Of a stretch of DNA of 64,000 nucleotides, positions 1 to 9,066 are shown piece by piece. How positions within the stretch are numbered: the stretch's first letter is position 1; each line of letters opens with the position of its first letter. Below the pieces are notes generated by a model, which was given only the letters and a program-made list of their open reading frames with translations, was not told where the DNA came from and searched no databases. The stretch is from contig JASGHM010000001.1 in the NCBI GenBank assembly GCA_047602365.1, forward strand, positions 186,001-250,000, written 5' to 3'. Both the position numbers and the translations under genes were made by a program. The DNA comes from Piscinibacter sp047602365 (lineage in GTDB: Bacteria; Pseudomonadota; Gammaproteobacteria; Burkholderiales; Burkholderiaceae_C).

Positions 1-174
1 CGATCCGCGACGCAATACGAGGCGCGAAGGCAATCCCTATTACGCCACCGCGCGGCTGTGGGACGACGGCATCATCACGCCGTCGCGAGACGCGGCGCGT
101 GCTGGCGCTGGCGTTCTCCGCGGCGCTCAACGCGCCGGTCGCCGGAGACGAAGTTCGGCGTGTTCAGGATGTGA
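1..174 (+). CDS. Methylcrotonyl-CoA carboxylase beta subunit, C-terminal end (partial)
   Basis: This is the last part of a carboxyltransferase-type subunit that begins before the window. The translation contains GNPYYATARLWDDGI, then an alanine-rich helix with ALNAP, and ends in KFGVFRM before TGA at 172-174. That ending is characteristic of the beta subunit of methylcrotonyl-CoA carboxylase (leucine degradation) and relatives. The reading frame has to change about three times in 170 bases, like the matching alpha subunit at 1,156-3,208. Propionyl-CoA or geranyl-CoA carboxylase beta subunits are alternatives, but the C-terminus fits methylcrotonyl-CoA carboxylase best. Confidence 0.75.
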   Translation, partial: RSATQYEARRQSLLRHRAAVGRRHHHAVARRGACWRWRSPRRSTRRSPETKFGVFRM

Positions 175-192
175 CGGGACGATCCAGTCAGA

Positions 193-280
193 CGTCATGC
201 CCGGCCTTGTGCCGGGCATCCACGCCTTGAGCCAGGTGGCAAGGCAAGTCATGGACGGCCGGGACAGCCCGGCCATGACG
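193..280. repeat. Intergenic palindromic repeat, family A copy 1
   Basis: The element starts GTCATGCCCGGC and ends GCCCGGCCATGAC, so its ends are inverted copies of each other. Each half also contains its own small hairpin of the type GCCCGGC...GCCGGGC. It fills most of the gap between the carboxylase subunit gene and the SDR gene. Related copies lie at 5,075-5,167, 5,310-5,404 and 19,191-19,285. Dispersed repeats of this design are common in Hyphomicrobiales genomes; a function is not known to me. Confidence 0.8.
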
Positions 281-320
281 CGCAAGAGGCAGAGACCCTG
301 CCGGGAATTGAGAGGAACTG

Positions 321-1055
321 ATGACAGGACTTGCCAGCGAACCCGCCGCCCTCGTCACCGGCGGCTCCCGCGGCATCGGCGCGGCGATCGTCGAAAGGCT
401 TGCCGCGCGGGGCATCGCGACGGTCAATCTCGACCGCGAGCCGCCGGCGGGCGATTCCCCCGCGCGTTTCGTGCGCTGCGACCTCACCGATCTCGCGGCG
501 ACCAAGGCCGCCTTGGCGGAGATCACCGAGCGGAACGCCATCCTGTGGCTCATCAACAATGCCGGCATCGCCGCGCCCGCGACGCTGGAAGAGACGACCG
601 TCGAGGATTTCGACAAGGTCGTCTCGATCAACCTGCGCGCCTGCATCCTCGCCGCCCAGGCCGCGCTTCCCGCCATGAAGGCGGCGGGGAAGGGGCGCAT
701 CGTCACCATTTCCAGCCGCGCGGCGCTCGGCAAGGAGCTGCGCACCGCCTATTCCGCCACCAAGGCCGGCGTCATCGGGCTCACCCGCACCTGGGCGCTG
801 GAGCTTGCGCCGCACGGCATCACGGTCAACGCGATCGGGCCGGGGCCGATCGAGACCGAGCTGTTCAAGTCCGCCAATCCGCACAATTCGCCGCGCACGC
901 AGGCGATCATCCGCGGCGTGCCGGTGCAGCGCCTCGGCCAGCCGGAGGACATCGCCCATGCCGCGGATTTCTTCCTGTCGGACGGCGCCGGCTTCGTGAC
1001 GGGGCAGGTGCTCTATGTCTGCGGCGGCATGACGGTGGGCGTCGCGCCGATCTGA
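321..1055 (+). CDS. SDR family NAD(P)-dependent oxidoreductase
   Basis: A 244-residue classical short-chain dehydrogenase/reductase, expected to be cytosolic and NAD(P)-dependent. The cofactor motif TGGSRGIG is at residues 13-20, NNAG at 79-82, the catalytic Ser near 131-132 and the YxxxK pair at Tyr144 and Lys148. The C-terminal GPIETELF and the GFVTGQVLYVCGGM segment are typical of the family. The ATG is preceded by GAGAGGAACTG, a good ribosome binding site. It lies between the two carboxylase subunit genes, so it may act on a hydroxyacyl or ketoacyl intermediate of branched-chain catabolism, but the substrate cannot be read from sequence. The frame is intact, unlike both neighbours. Confidence 0.9.
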   Translation: MTGLASEPAALVTGGSRGIGAAIVERLAARGIATVNLDREPPAGDSPARFVRCDLTDLAATKAALAEITERNAILWLINNAGIAAPATLEETTVEDFDKVVSINLRACILAAQAALPAMKAAGKGRIVTISSRAALGKELRTAYSATKAGVIGLTRTWALELAPHGITVNAIGPGPIETELFKSANPHNSPRTQAIIRGVPVQRLGQPEDIAHAADFFLSDGAGFVTGQVLYVCGGMTVGVAPI

Positions 1056-1155
1056 GGCCGGTGTCCATCGCCGACCACACCTTGGCCGAGGGGCGCATTG
1101 GCCTTCCCGCCCGAAGCGGCTAGCTTCGCCGGGCCGTACCCTGTCAGTTCGCGAG

Positions 1156-3208
1156 ATGCCCATGCTGTCTTCCGTGCTGATCGCCAATCGCGGCGAGATC
1201 GCCTGCCGCGTCATCCGCACGGCGCAGGCGGCTGGGTATCAGGACCATCGCGATCTATTCGGAGGCCGATGCGGGCGCGCTGCACGTGCGGCATGGCGGA
1301 CGAGGCCTATTCCGATGGGGCCAGCCGCCGGCGCGCGAGAGCTATCTGGTGATCGACAAGATCATCGAGGTCGCCAAGGCAGCGCGGCGCCGATGCGATC
1401 CATCCGGGCTACGGCTTCCTGTCCGAGAACGCTGAATTCGCCGAGGCCTGCGCCGAAGCCGGCATCGTCTTCGTCGGCCCGCCGGCTTCCGCCATCCGCG
1501 CCATGGGCCTGAAGGACGGCGCCAAGGCGCTGATGCAGAAGGCTGGCGTGCCGGTGGTGCCGGGCTATCATGGCGCCAGCAGGAGCGCGAAGTTCCTCGA
1601 AGCGAGAAGGCCTACGAGATCGGCTATCCCGTGCTGATCAAGGCGGTCGCCGGCGGCGGCGGCAAGGGCATGAAGCGCGTCGACAAGGCGCGGATTTCGA
1701 CGAGGCGCTCGAGCGCGGCGCAGCGCGAGGCGCAGTCTCCTTCGGCGATGCGCGCGTGCTGATCGAGAAATACATCGCCGCGCCGCGCCATATCGAGATC
1801 CAGGTGTTCGCGCGACACCCATGGCAACGTCGTCCATCTGTTCGAGCGCGACTGTTCGCTGCAGCGCCGGCACCAGAAGGTGATCGAGGAAGCGCCGGCG
1901 CCCGGCATGACCCGACGATGCGCGCCGCGCATGGGCGAGGCGGCGGTCGAGGCGGCGCAAGGCGGTCGGCTATGTCGGCGCGGGCACGGTGGAGTTCATC
2001 GCCGACGGTCGCGACGGGCTGAAGCCCGACGGCTTCTGGTTCATGGAGATGAACACCCGGCTGCAGGTGGAGCATCCGGTGACGGAGGCGATCACCGGGC
2101 TCGATCTGGTCGAGTGGCAGTTCCGCGTCGCGGCCGGCGAGCGGCTGCCGCTGCACGCAGGACGATCTTACGTATCGCGGCCATGCGGTCGAGGCGCGGC
2201 TCTATGCCGAGGACCCGGAGAACGGCTTCCTGCCCTCGACCGGCACGCTCTGGCGCTCAACTTCCGCAAAGGCGAGGGCATCCGCATCGATACCGGCGTG
2301 GAGGAGGGCGGCGAGGTCTCGCCGTTCTACGATCCGATGATCGCCAAGGTGATCGCCCATGGCGCGACGCGCGACGAGGCGCTGCGACCGGCTGGCGGCC
2401 GCGCTCGCCGGCACGGTGGTCGCGGGGCCGAGGACCGAATGTCGCGGTTCCTGAAGGCCTTGTGCGATGCGCAAGGGCTTCCGGCGCGGGCGAATTCGAC
2501 ACCGGCTTCATCGACCGGAATGTCGAGGCGCTGGGCGCCGTGCCGCAGCCGATGGATGCGAAGGCGGCGGCGGTGGGTGGGCTTGGGATCGTCCAGCGGC
2601 AGATGAGGCGCCTGTGGCGAAATCCGGTCGACACTGAGGGCCTTTCGCCCTGGAGCGTTATGGCCTCCGATGCATTTGTTCTCTCACACTCGCGTCCGTC
2701 GCAGCGGGTCGAGATGGTGGTCGACGGTGAGAAGATCGTTGGTCTTCTGCGCTTTATCGAGGGCTTGCCAGACTTTGAGGTCAACGGTGAGCGTGTCCAG
2801 ATCATACGGCACTGGCAGGGGTATAACGGCTACCTTGAGACCTTTGTTCACGACAATGATCCGCGCCACTATCCGCCAGATGTCACGATTGTCCGAGCAC
2901 CTGACCGCGTCTTCGTCATCCACGACGGCCGGCAGACGGAAGTCCGCGCCTTCGACCCGCTCGATGTCGATCTCGACCATCTCGACGGCGGCGGCGCGCT
3001 GAAGGCGCCGATGCATGGCAAGGTGATCCAGGTCTTCGTCGAGCCCGGCCAGGTCGTCGCCAAGGGCGATCGCGTGGCTGTCATCGAGGCGATGAAGATG
3101 GAGCACACGCTGGTCGCCGCCGCCGACGGCACGGTGACGGCGGTGTCGGTCAATGCCGGCGAGCAGGTGGCCGAGGGCGCGCCCGTCGCCACGATCGAGG
3201 CCGCCTGA
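1156..3208 (+). CDS. mccA: Methylcrotonyl-CoA carboxylase alpha subunit (biotin carboxylase plus biotin carrier), frameshifted
   Basis: The protein carboxylates its own biotin with ATP and bicarbonate; the partner beta subunit transfers the carboxyl group. It begins with VLIANRGEIACRVIRTAQA, followed by HPGYGFLSEN near 1,405-1,430, the glycine-rich ATP-grasp loop GGGGKGMK near 1,660, and EMNTRLQVEHPVTE near 2,050-2,090. The C-terminal carrier domain holds EAMKMEH, with the biotinylated lysine codon at 3,095-3,097. The length, about 680 codons, fits the family. Between 1,240 and 2,500 at least ten single-base indels break the frame, whereas 2,500-3,208 is open. The stretch 2,600-2,910 has visibly lower GC and different codon choice. 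Its placement near the beta subunit end at position 1 supports methylcrotonyl-CoA over other acyl-CoA carboxylases. Confidence 0.85.
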
Positions 3209-3226
3209 CAACCTTCGGAGGCCGAC

Positions 3227-4203
3227 GTGGCGGGGGAACTGGGGCAGGGCGACTGGACGTTCCGCGCGCTGCCGGACTGGGCGAAGCTGCCCGAGGGCAT
3301 CGTGCTCGGCGACGTCGCCGGCGTCGCGGTCGATGCGAAGGACCGGGCCTATCTGTTCAACCGCGGCGACCATCCGGTCGTCGTGCTGGAGGCCGACGGC
3401 TCCTTCGTCACGTCGTGGGGCCACGGGGTCTTCACCAATGCCCATGGCGCCCATATCGGCGCCGACCAGGCGATCTACCTCACCGACAACGGCGACCATT
3501 CGGTGCGCAAGTTCTCGCTGCGACGGGCGCCTCCTCATGACCATCGGCGAGCCGGGGCGACCCGCGCCGCACATGAGCGGCCAGCCCTTCTGCCGCTGCA
3601 CCCACACCGCGCTCGCCCCGAACGGCGACATCTACGTCTCGGACGGCTACGGCAATGCCGCGGTCCACAAATATGATCCCGCCGGCCGCCACCTGAAGAG
3701 CTGGGGCCGGCCCGGCACCGGGCAAGGAGAGTTCAACCTGCCGCACAACATCTGCTGCGACGGCGACGGCTTCGTCTATGTCGCCGATCGCGAGAACCAC
3801 CGGGTGCAGGTCTTCGACGGCGAGGGGCGCTATCAGGCGCAGATCAACAACATGCACCGCCCGAGCGGCCTCGCGATCACGCCGGGGCCCTGTCCGCACT
3901 GCATCGTCGGCGAGCTCAAGGCCTATCAGCCGGTGAACCGGCTGACCCCCAATCTCGGCGCGCGGATCAGCATCCTCGACCGGAAGAGCGGGCTCGTGCT
4001 CGCGGCTCGATCGCGGCGAGGGCGCCGGCACGGCCGACGGGCAGTTCGTCTCGCCCCATGCCATCGCGCTCGATTTCGAGGGGCGACATGTATGTCGGCG
4101 AGGTCGCGGCCACCGATTGGGCCGCGGTCTTCCCGAGACGCCGGCGCCGGCGGTCATCCGCCGATTCCAGAAATTCGCCCGCGTGCCGGCAGGGGCGGCC
4201 TGA
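3227..4203 (+). CDS. NHL-repeat beta-propeller protein (peptidyl-alpha-hydroxyglycine amidating lyase-like), frameshifted
   Basis: The product is a beta-propeller made of NHL repeats, seen as recurring units such as LPHNICCDGDGFVYVADREN and DIYVSDGYGNAAVHKYD. This architecture resembles peptidyl-alpha-hydroxyglycine alpha-amidating lyase-like proteins and other six-bladed lactonase/NHL proteins; no enzyme activity can be assigned. It starts at GTG with GGAGG seven bases upstream. Indels near 3,525, 4,005 and 4,130 split the reading frame, but the repeats continue across them. The TGA at 4,201-4,203 shares a base with the ATG of the next gene, so the two are probably co-translated. I see no signal peptide. 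Confidence 0.7.
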
Positions 4204-4580
4204 TGCGCGCGGCTCTCGCCCTCGCCGTGCTGGCCGCGCTCGGCAGCGCCCCGGCCCTCGCGCAGACGTGCCGGTGCTTCCCGCCCTTCGCTCAGGGGGA
4301 CATCGAGCGCGAGGCCGACGTGGTGGTGGAAGGGGTGGTGGAGAATGTCGTGCGCGCCCGCCGCGAGACGCAGGTGACGCTGCGCGTCGTCGCCATGCGC
4401 AAGGGGCCGTTCATGACCTCGATGGTGGTGGTGACGCCGCCGACGGCCGCCACCTGCGGCGTCCATTTCGACATCGCCCAGCGAGTGATTTTGGCTGCGA
4501 AGCGCGACGGCCGATTCTTCCGCACCAACACCTGCATGAATCTCGGCCTGGCGCCCGCGCCATTTGTCCCCAACAGATGA
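4203..4580 (+). CDS. Secreted TIMP/NTR-like small protein, hypothetical
   Basis: A 125-residue protein with a clear Sec signal peptide, ending in PALA before QTCRCF. The mature part begins CRC, followed about 20 residues later by EADVVVEGVVENV, and has three further cysteines. A CxC at the mature N-terminus followed by an A-D-x-V-x-x-G-x-V strand is the pattern of netrin/TIMP-like OB-fold domains in bacteria. The role of these bacterial proteins is unclear; protease inhibition is established only for the animal relatives. The ATG overlaps the stop of the NHL-repeat gene by one base. Confidence 0.6.
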   Translation: MRAALALAVLAALGSAPALAQTCRCFPPFAQGDIEREADVVVEGVVENVVRARRETQVTLRVVAMRKGPFMTSMVVVTPPTAATCGVHFDIAQRVILAAKRDGRFFRTNTCMNLGLAPAPFVPNR

Positions 4581-4626
4581 GGCTCCGGGTCTTCGGCCGG
4601 GCGGCGTGACGGGCTAGAATGCGCTC

Positions 4627-5040
4627 ATGGCGCTGAACCTCATCAAGCTCTGTGTCGGGGCGGACTCGGTCGACGATCTCCAGCAATGGGTCGACTGGCG
4701 CATCAAGACCTATGGCGAGCAGGTCCATACCACCCGCATGCAGCCGAAGCGCGCCGACGAGCTGATCGGCGAGGGCTCGCTCTACTGGGTGATCAAGGGG
4801 CAGATCCTCTGCCGGCAGAAGCTCATCGGCATCCGCCCGTTCACCGATGACGAGGGCATCGGGCGCTGCGACCTCCTGCTCGAGCCGGTGATCGTGCGCA
4901 CCGAGCCGCGCCGGCGCGGGCCGTTCCAGGGCTGGCGCTATTTCGAGACCAAGGACGCGCCGCCCGACCTCGGCACCGGCCAGACGAAGGGCCTGCCGCC
5001 GGAACTCGCGACGCAACTGGCGGAGCTGGGGCTGTTGTGA
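4627..5040 (+). CDS. DUF1489 family protein
   Basis: A 137-residue cytosolic protein opening with MALNLIKLCVGADS and containing YWVIKGQILCRQ and RRRGPFQGWRYFE, which I recognise as the DUF1489 family, typical of Alphaproteobacteria and of unknown function. The gene is intact and GC-rich. It is followed by a 468-base non-coding stretch that contains two copies of repeat family A. Confidence 0.85.
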   Translation: MALNLIKLCVGADSVDDLQQWVDWRIKTYGEQVHTTRMQPKRADELIGEGSLYWVIKGQILCRQKLIGIRPFTDDEGIGRCDLLLEPVIVRTEPRRRGPFQGWRYFETKDAPPDLGTGQTKGLPPELATQLAELGLL

Positions 5041-5074
5041 GGCAGCTTTAGGGGCTTTGAAGCTCAACCCTCGC

Positions 5075-5167
5075 CGTCATGGCCGGGCTTGTCCCGGCCA
5101 TCCACGACTTTGCTGCCGCGTCAGGAAGGGCAAGGCGTGGATGCCCGCCACAAGGGCGGGCATGACG
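5075..5167. repeat. Intergenic palindromic repeat, family A copy 2
   Basis: This copy starts CGTCATGGCCGGGCTTG and ends GGGCGGGCATGACG, with inverted ends and an inner hairpin in each half. It is nearly identical over its central part to copy 3 only 142 bases away. The stretch between them (5,168-5,309), and 5,405-5,508 after copy 3, contain no gene that I can support. Confidence 0.85.
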
Positions 5168-5309
5168 TTCGATTGAGATTTCGGGGCGATGGTTGGGCTG
5201 ACCTCGGGCCGCCTGCCATCTGACCGTTGGCACAGCAGTTGGCCCGTGCTGCCTGCCATCGTAAAGCCGCCTCCGACCCATCCGCCACAAACTCAGGCAC
5301 GGCCCCATC

Positions 5310-5404
5310 CGTCATGGCCGGGCTTGTCCCGGCCATCCACGACTTTGTTGCCGCGTCAGGAAGGGCAAGGCGTGGATGCCCGCGCACCAAGGGCGGGCAT
5401 GACG
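5310..5404. repeat. Intergenic palindromic repeat, family A copy 3
   Basis: This copy has the same orientation and nearly the same bases as copy 2, including the internal GTCAGGAAGGGCAAGGCGTG. It differs by a few bases in the last hairpin. The two copies form a tandem pair between the DUF1489 gene and the convergent end of panC. Confidence 0.85.
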
Positions 5405-5508
5405 GATGGTCGGGATGCGCCAAGACAGAGGGCGGACTTGCGGCCCTTCCCACTTCGAATCCGGCTTGGCCGCCAAGTCCCTGATCGCGGATTCGTTTCC
5501 GCTCCCGC

Positions 5509-6357
5509 CTAAACCGCGATGTTGTCGATGAGCCGCGTCGCGCCGAGCTTCGCCGCCACCAGCATCCGCATGGGCTTGCCCGGCTCCGCCGCGCCGAGGC
5601 TCGCGGCATCGCGCAGTTCCAGATGGTCGAGCCCGAAGCCGGCTGCGGCGATCGCGGCGCGGGCATCGGCCAGTGCCGCTTCCGCCGGCCTTCCCGCGCG
5701 GATCGCGGCGGCCGCCTCCTGCATGATCTGGTGCAGGCGAGGGGCGAGAGCCCGCTCGACGGCCGAGAGGTAGACGTTACGCGAGGACATGGCGAGCCCG
5801 TCGGGATCGCGCAGCGTCGGCGCGCCGATCACCTCGACGCCGAGGTCGAGATCGGCCGCCATGCGCCGCACCACCGCGAGCTGCTGGAAGTCCTTCTCGC
5901 CGAACACCGCGAGATCCGGCCGCGCTTGCGTGAACAGTTTCGCCACGATGGTGGCGACGCCGTCGAAATGGAACGGCCGCGACACGTCCTCGAGGCCGGC
6001 GAGCGCCGCGCCCGCCACCTTCACGGTCGTCGCGGCGCCGGCGGGGTACATGACGTCGACGGTCGGGGCATAGACGGCGTCGCATCCGACCTCCGCCAGT
6101 TTCTCAAGATCGGATTCGAAGGTCTTGGGATATTTCGAGAAATCCTCCGTCGGCGCGAACTGCGTCGGGTTGACGAAGATCGAGGTGACGACCCGTGCGC
6201 CGCGCGCCTGCGCGATCCGCACCAGCGAGACATGGCCGGCATGGAGCGCGCCCATGGTCGGCACCAGCGCGACGAGGTGCCCCTCGGCGCGCCAGGAGGC
6301 GACGAGGGCCCGAAGGCCGGCGACGTCGCGGACGATGGTCGGCATGCGGTTCATCAT
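5509..6357 (-). CDS. panC: Pantoate--beta-alanine ligase
   Basis: A cytosolic enzyme that joins pantoate and beta-alanine with ATP, the last step of pantothenate (vitamin B5) synthesis. The 282-residue protein has the ATP-binding PTMGALHAGH at residues 33-42, VNPTQF at 62-67, MYP near 103, GEKDFQQL at 153-160 and DGLAMSSRN at 186-194. The reading frame is intact and family-typical in length. It opens with two closely spaced methionines; the first is given here. It reads in the same direction as, and directly downstream of, the small DUF2842 gene. panB is not in the window. Confidence 0.96.
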   Translation of the reverse strand: MMNRMPTIVRDVAGLRALVASWRAEGHLVALVPTMGALHAGHVSLVRIAQARGARVVTSIFVNPTQFAPTEDFSKYPKTFESDLEKLAEVGCDAVYAPTVDVMYPAGAATTVKVAGAALAGLEDVSRPFHFDGVATIVAKLFTQARPDLAVFGEKDFQQLAVVRRMAADLDLGVEVIGAPTLRDPDGLAMSSRNVYLSAVERALAPRLHQIMQEAAAAIRAGRPAEAALADARAAIAAAGFGLDHLELRDAASLGAAEPGKPMRMLVAAKLGATRLIDNIAV

Positions 6358-6369
6358 GATCTCAGCCCA

Positions 6370-6588
6370 TCAGGCCGCGTCTTCCGGATCGGGCCGCGAC
6401 ATCCACCAGATCAGCAGCATGGCGACGGGGATCCAGGCGATGCCGGCGACGGCATAGAACAGCGGCTCGCCGATGGCGCCAAAGGCGCGCGCCGGCTTGT
6501 GCATCGTCGCCATGACGAGCAGCGCATAGAACACGACCCAGCCGATCATCAGGACGGTGCCGATCAACTTCCGGGTACGCGCGCGCAT
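6370..6588 (-). CDS. DUF2842 small membrane protein
   Basis: A 72-residue protein with two predicted membrane helices (about residues 8-27 and 41-63) separated by MATMHKPARAFGAIGE, a form I recognise as DUF2842, found across Alphaproteobacteria. The function is unknown. It is divergent from ctaA (66 bases between starts) and only 12 bases upstream of panC. Families of this kind often sit next to cytochrome oxidase assembly genes, so a link to respiration is possible but is inference. Confidence 0.75.
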   Translation of the reverse strand: MRARTRKLIGTVLMIGWVVFYALLVMATMHKPARAFGAIGEPLFYAVAGIAWIPVAMLLIWWMSRPDPEDAA

Positions 6589-6653
6589 GGGGACCTTCCG
6601 GGACGGGCTGCCGGCTTGCCGGCGTTCCGGGCGGTCTATATCTCTCCGCGCAC

Positions 6654-7766
6654 ATGGTTCACAAGCCGAGGGATCGCCTGATGAGGGCAGGGAACGGCCT
6701 TTCCGACACCGAGCGACACGACCGGGCGGTGCGCCTCTGGCTCATCGTGGTGGCGGCGCTGGTCTTCGTCATGGTGATCGTCGGCGGCGCGACGCGGCTG
6801 ACCGATTCCGGCCTGTCGATCACCGAGTGGAAGCCGGTGACCGGCGCCCTGCCGCCGCTGTCGGAGGCGCACTGGCAGGCCGAATTCGCCAAATATCGGG
6901 CGAGCCCGCAATATCAGCTGGTCAACCGGGGCATGAGCCTCGCCGAGTTCCAGTTCATCTACTGGTGGGAATGGGGCCACCGCTTCCTCGGCCGGCTGAT
7001 CGGCGCGGCCATGCTGCTGCCCTGGCTGTTCTTCGTCGCCAGGGGCTGGCTGCGCGGCCGGCTCGCCGCCGTCACCTTCGGCATCGGCCTGATGCTCGGC
7101 CTTCAGGGGCTCGTCGGCTGGATCATGGTGGCCTCGGGGCTGAAGCCCGGCATGGTGGCGGTGGCGCCGGTCAAGCTGATGAGCCATCTGATGCTCGCCT
7201 GCGCCATCTTCTGCAGCCTGCTGTGGGTGGCGATGGGCCTGAAGCGTCGGTCCGGGCCGCTCGCGCTGCCGGCTGTCGTGCGAGGCGGCGCCATCCTCGT
7301 CTTCGCGGCGATCCTGCTGCAGATCATGCTCGGCGCGCTGGTCGCCGGAAACCGCGCCGGCATGCGCTTCAACGACTGGCCGCTGATGGATGGCGCGCTC
7401 GTTCCCCCGGCCGAGGTGTTGTTCGACCGGCCGACCGTCGCCGAAGCCTTCATCGATTCGCTGGCGCTGACGCAGTTCAACCATCGCCTCGTCGCCTATG
7501 GCCTGCTGGCACTGGCGCTCTGGCACATGCTGAGCGCGCGTGGCACGGCGCTAGGGCCGAGCGCGCGGGTGCTGTTCGGTCTGGTCGTGGCGCAGGCCGT
7601 GATCGGCATCGCGACGCTGATGCTGGTGGTGCCGCTCTGGGCCGGCCTCACGCACCAGGGCTTCGCGCTGCTGGTGCTCGGCCATGCGCTCGGCCACATG
7701 CACCGGGCGACGGGCAGCGCGGCGGTGTCGGTCGGCCGGCAGCCGGTCGCGGTGCCGGCCGAGTGA
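6654..7766 (+). CDS. ctaA: Heme A synthase (COX15/CtaA)
   Basis: An integral membrane protein that oxidises the C8 methyl of heme O to a formyl group, giving heme A for cytochrome aa3 oxidases. The 370-residue protein has eight hydrophobic segments. Signature pieces are IVGGATRLTDSGLSITEWKP after the first helix, WEWGHRFLGR in helix 2, MSHLMLACAIF, QFNHRLVAYG and THQGFALLVLGHALGHMH, which provide the heme-ligating histidines. Translation may start at 6,654 or at the internal ATG at 6,681; the conserved part begins after either. The gene shows the organism makes an aa3-type oxidase. Confidence 0.95.
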   Translation: MVHKPRDRLMRAGNGLSDTERHDRAVRLWLIVVAALVFVMVIVGGATRLTDSGLSITEWKPVTGALPPLSEAHWQAEFAKYRASPQYQLVNRGMSLAEFQFIYWWEWGHRFLGRLIGAAMLLPWLFFVARGWLRGRLAAVTFGIGLMLGLQGLVGWIMVASGLKPGMVAVAPVKLMSHLMLACAIFCSLLWVAMGLKRRSGPLALPAVVRGGAILVFAAILLQIMLGALVAGNRAGMRFNDWPLMDGALVPPAEVLFDRPTVAEAFIDSLALTQFNHRLVAYGLLALALWHMLSARGTALGPSARVLFGLVVAQAVIGIATLMLVVPLWAGLTHQGFALLVLGHALGHMHRATGSAAVSVGRQPVAVPAE

Positions 7767-7769
7767 AGT

Positions 7770-8973
7770 TCAGGCCGCGGCGCGGCCGCGCGCCCGGCGC
7801 AGCCTGACGATCAGCGGCCAGAGCACATCCGACTGCTTGACGGCGCGCTTCGCCCGCATGGCCAGCGCCTCCAGGCCGGCGGCGAGCCGGCCCTTCCAGG
7901 TCACCGCGATGAACTGGTCGAACAGCGGGTCGACGCCGTCGCAGAGGTTCGACTTGTACTGGGCCTCGCCCGCGCCGAGGTCGAAGACGGCGAGGCCGCG
8001 CGCGCAGCAGTCGCGGATCAGGTGGTGCAGCAGGAGCTCGCCGGGGCTTTCGCGGGTCAGCGGCCCCGAGGTCATGGCGTTGAACATGCCGGAGAAGCGG
8101 CCGCCGGCGACCGTGCCGCCGAAGAGGGCCACCGGTTCCTCGCCGACCATCAGCGCGGAGAGTTCGATGACCGGCCGGCCCTCGGCGAGGCCGGTGGTCG
8201 CGGCCTCGATCATGAAGGCGCGAGTGCCCGGCGCCTCGAAGACATTGGCGATGCCGAGTTCGCGGAACCGCGCCGCCTTCCAGGCGAGGAACAGATCGGC
8301 GAAGCGCTCGACATCCGCCGCATCGCGGGCACGTCGGAACGTCACGGCACCGTGTTCGGCCAGCGCGCGCTCCTTCTTGCGCAGTTTCTTGCGCGAAATC
8401 CTTCGACACGACGCGCTCGATCACCGCGTCGGCATCGGGTCCGAGCGCCAGGTGATAGCCGAAGGAGGGCGAGGGCTGGCGCGGCAGCAGCGCGAGCGGA
8501 TTGGCCATGCCGCCCCAGCTTTCGGGCTGGGCGGTGAGGCGGAAGAGATCGACCGGGCGGGGCGCCGCGGCGGCGATCTCGGTCAGCAGGGCGGAGAGGC
8601 GCGCTGGCGTCATCGCCGCGGCGAAGGCCGGGCGCCAGAGGCCGAGCGCGAAATTGGCGTGGCTGCCGCCCATGAAGCGGGCGCTCGTCACCGCGCCGCC
8701 GCCGAGGACGAGCGGCAGAAGCGCCTGCGGCCGGCCGGCCTCATCGGAGACGATCGCGATCAGCGGCGTCTCGCCGGCGCCGAGATGGCGGTGGAAGATC
8801 GCCAGCCAGTCATAGGCCTGGTAGGCGCTGTGGACGGCGTCGGCGGCGAGCGTGCGCCACACCGCCTCCGCATCCTCGAAGCGGGTCGCGACGCGCACAT
8901 GGCAGCCGCTCACCGCGCGGCTGCGGGCAGGTCCGGCGCTGTCCATCGCCGCGGCGTCGAGGGTGAGGCTCAT
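7770..8973 (-). CDS. CelD/BcsL-like GNAT acetyltransferase, one frameshift
   Basis: A cytosolic acetyltransferase-fold protein of the type annotated CelD/BcsL or FemAB-like, about 400 residues. Such proteins are usually linked to exopolysaccharide or cell-surface modification. The N-terminal half contains VWRTLAADAVHSAYQAYDWL. The C-terminal half contains the acyltransferase core with FGGTVAGGRFSGMFNAM and YKSNLCDGVDPLFDQFIA. A single extra base near 8,390 shifts the frame within the SKDFAKKLRKKERAL region; removing it restores a continuous protein. I chose the ATG at 8,973 over an upstream GTG-type start at 9,015 because it opens the conserved part. Confidence 0.7.
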
Positions 8974-9066
8974 GGGGGCGTCCCGTTCATTCCGGGAACC
9001 GACCCTGACAGGCAAAGGTCAAGAAAGGGTTGGGGCGGCGCGGAGAAGCGCGGAGAAGCGGCAGCG

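Noticed and set aside
5041..5508. A CRISPR-like pair of repeats.
   Set aside because: Only two copies of about 93 bases with internal hairpins are present. The spacing of 142 bases and the lack of further units or cas genes fit a dispersed palindromic element instead.
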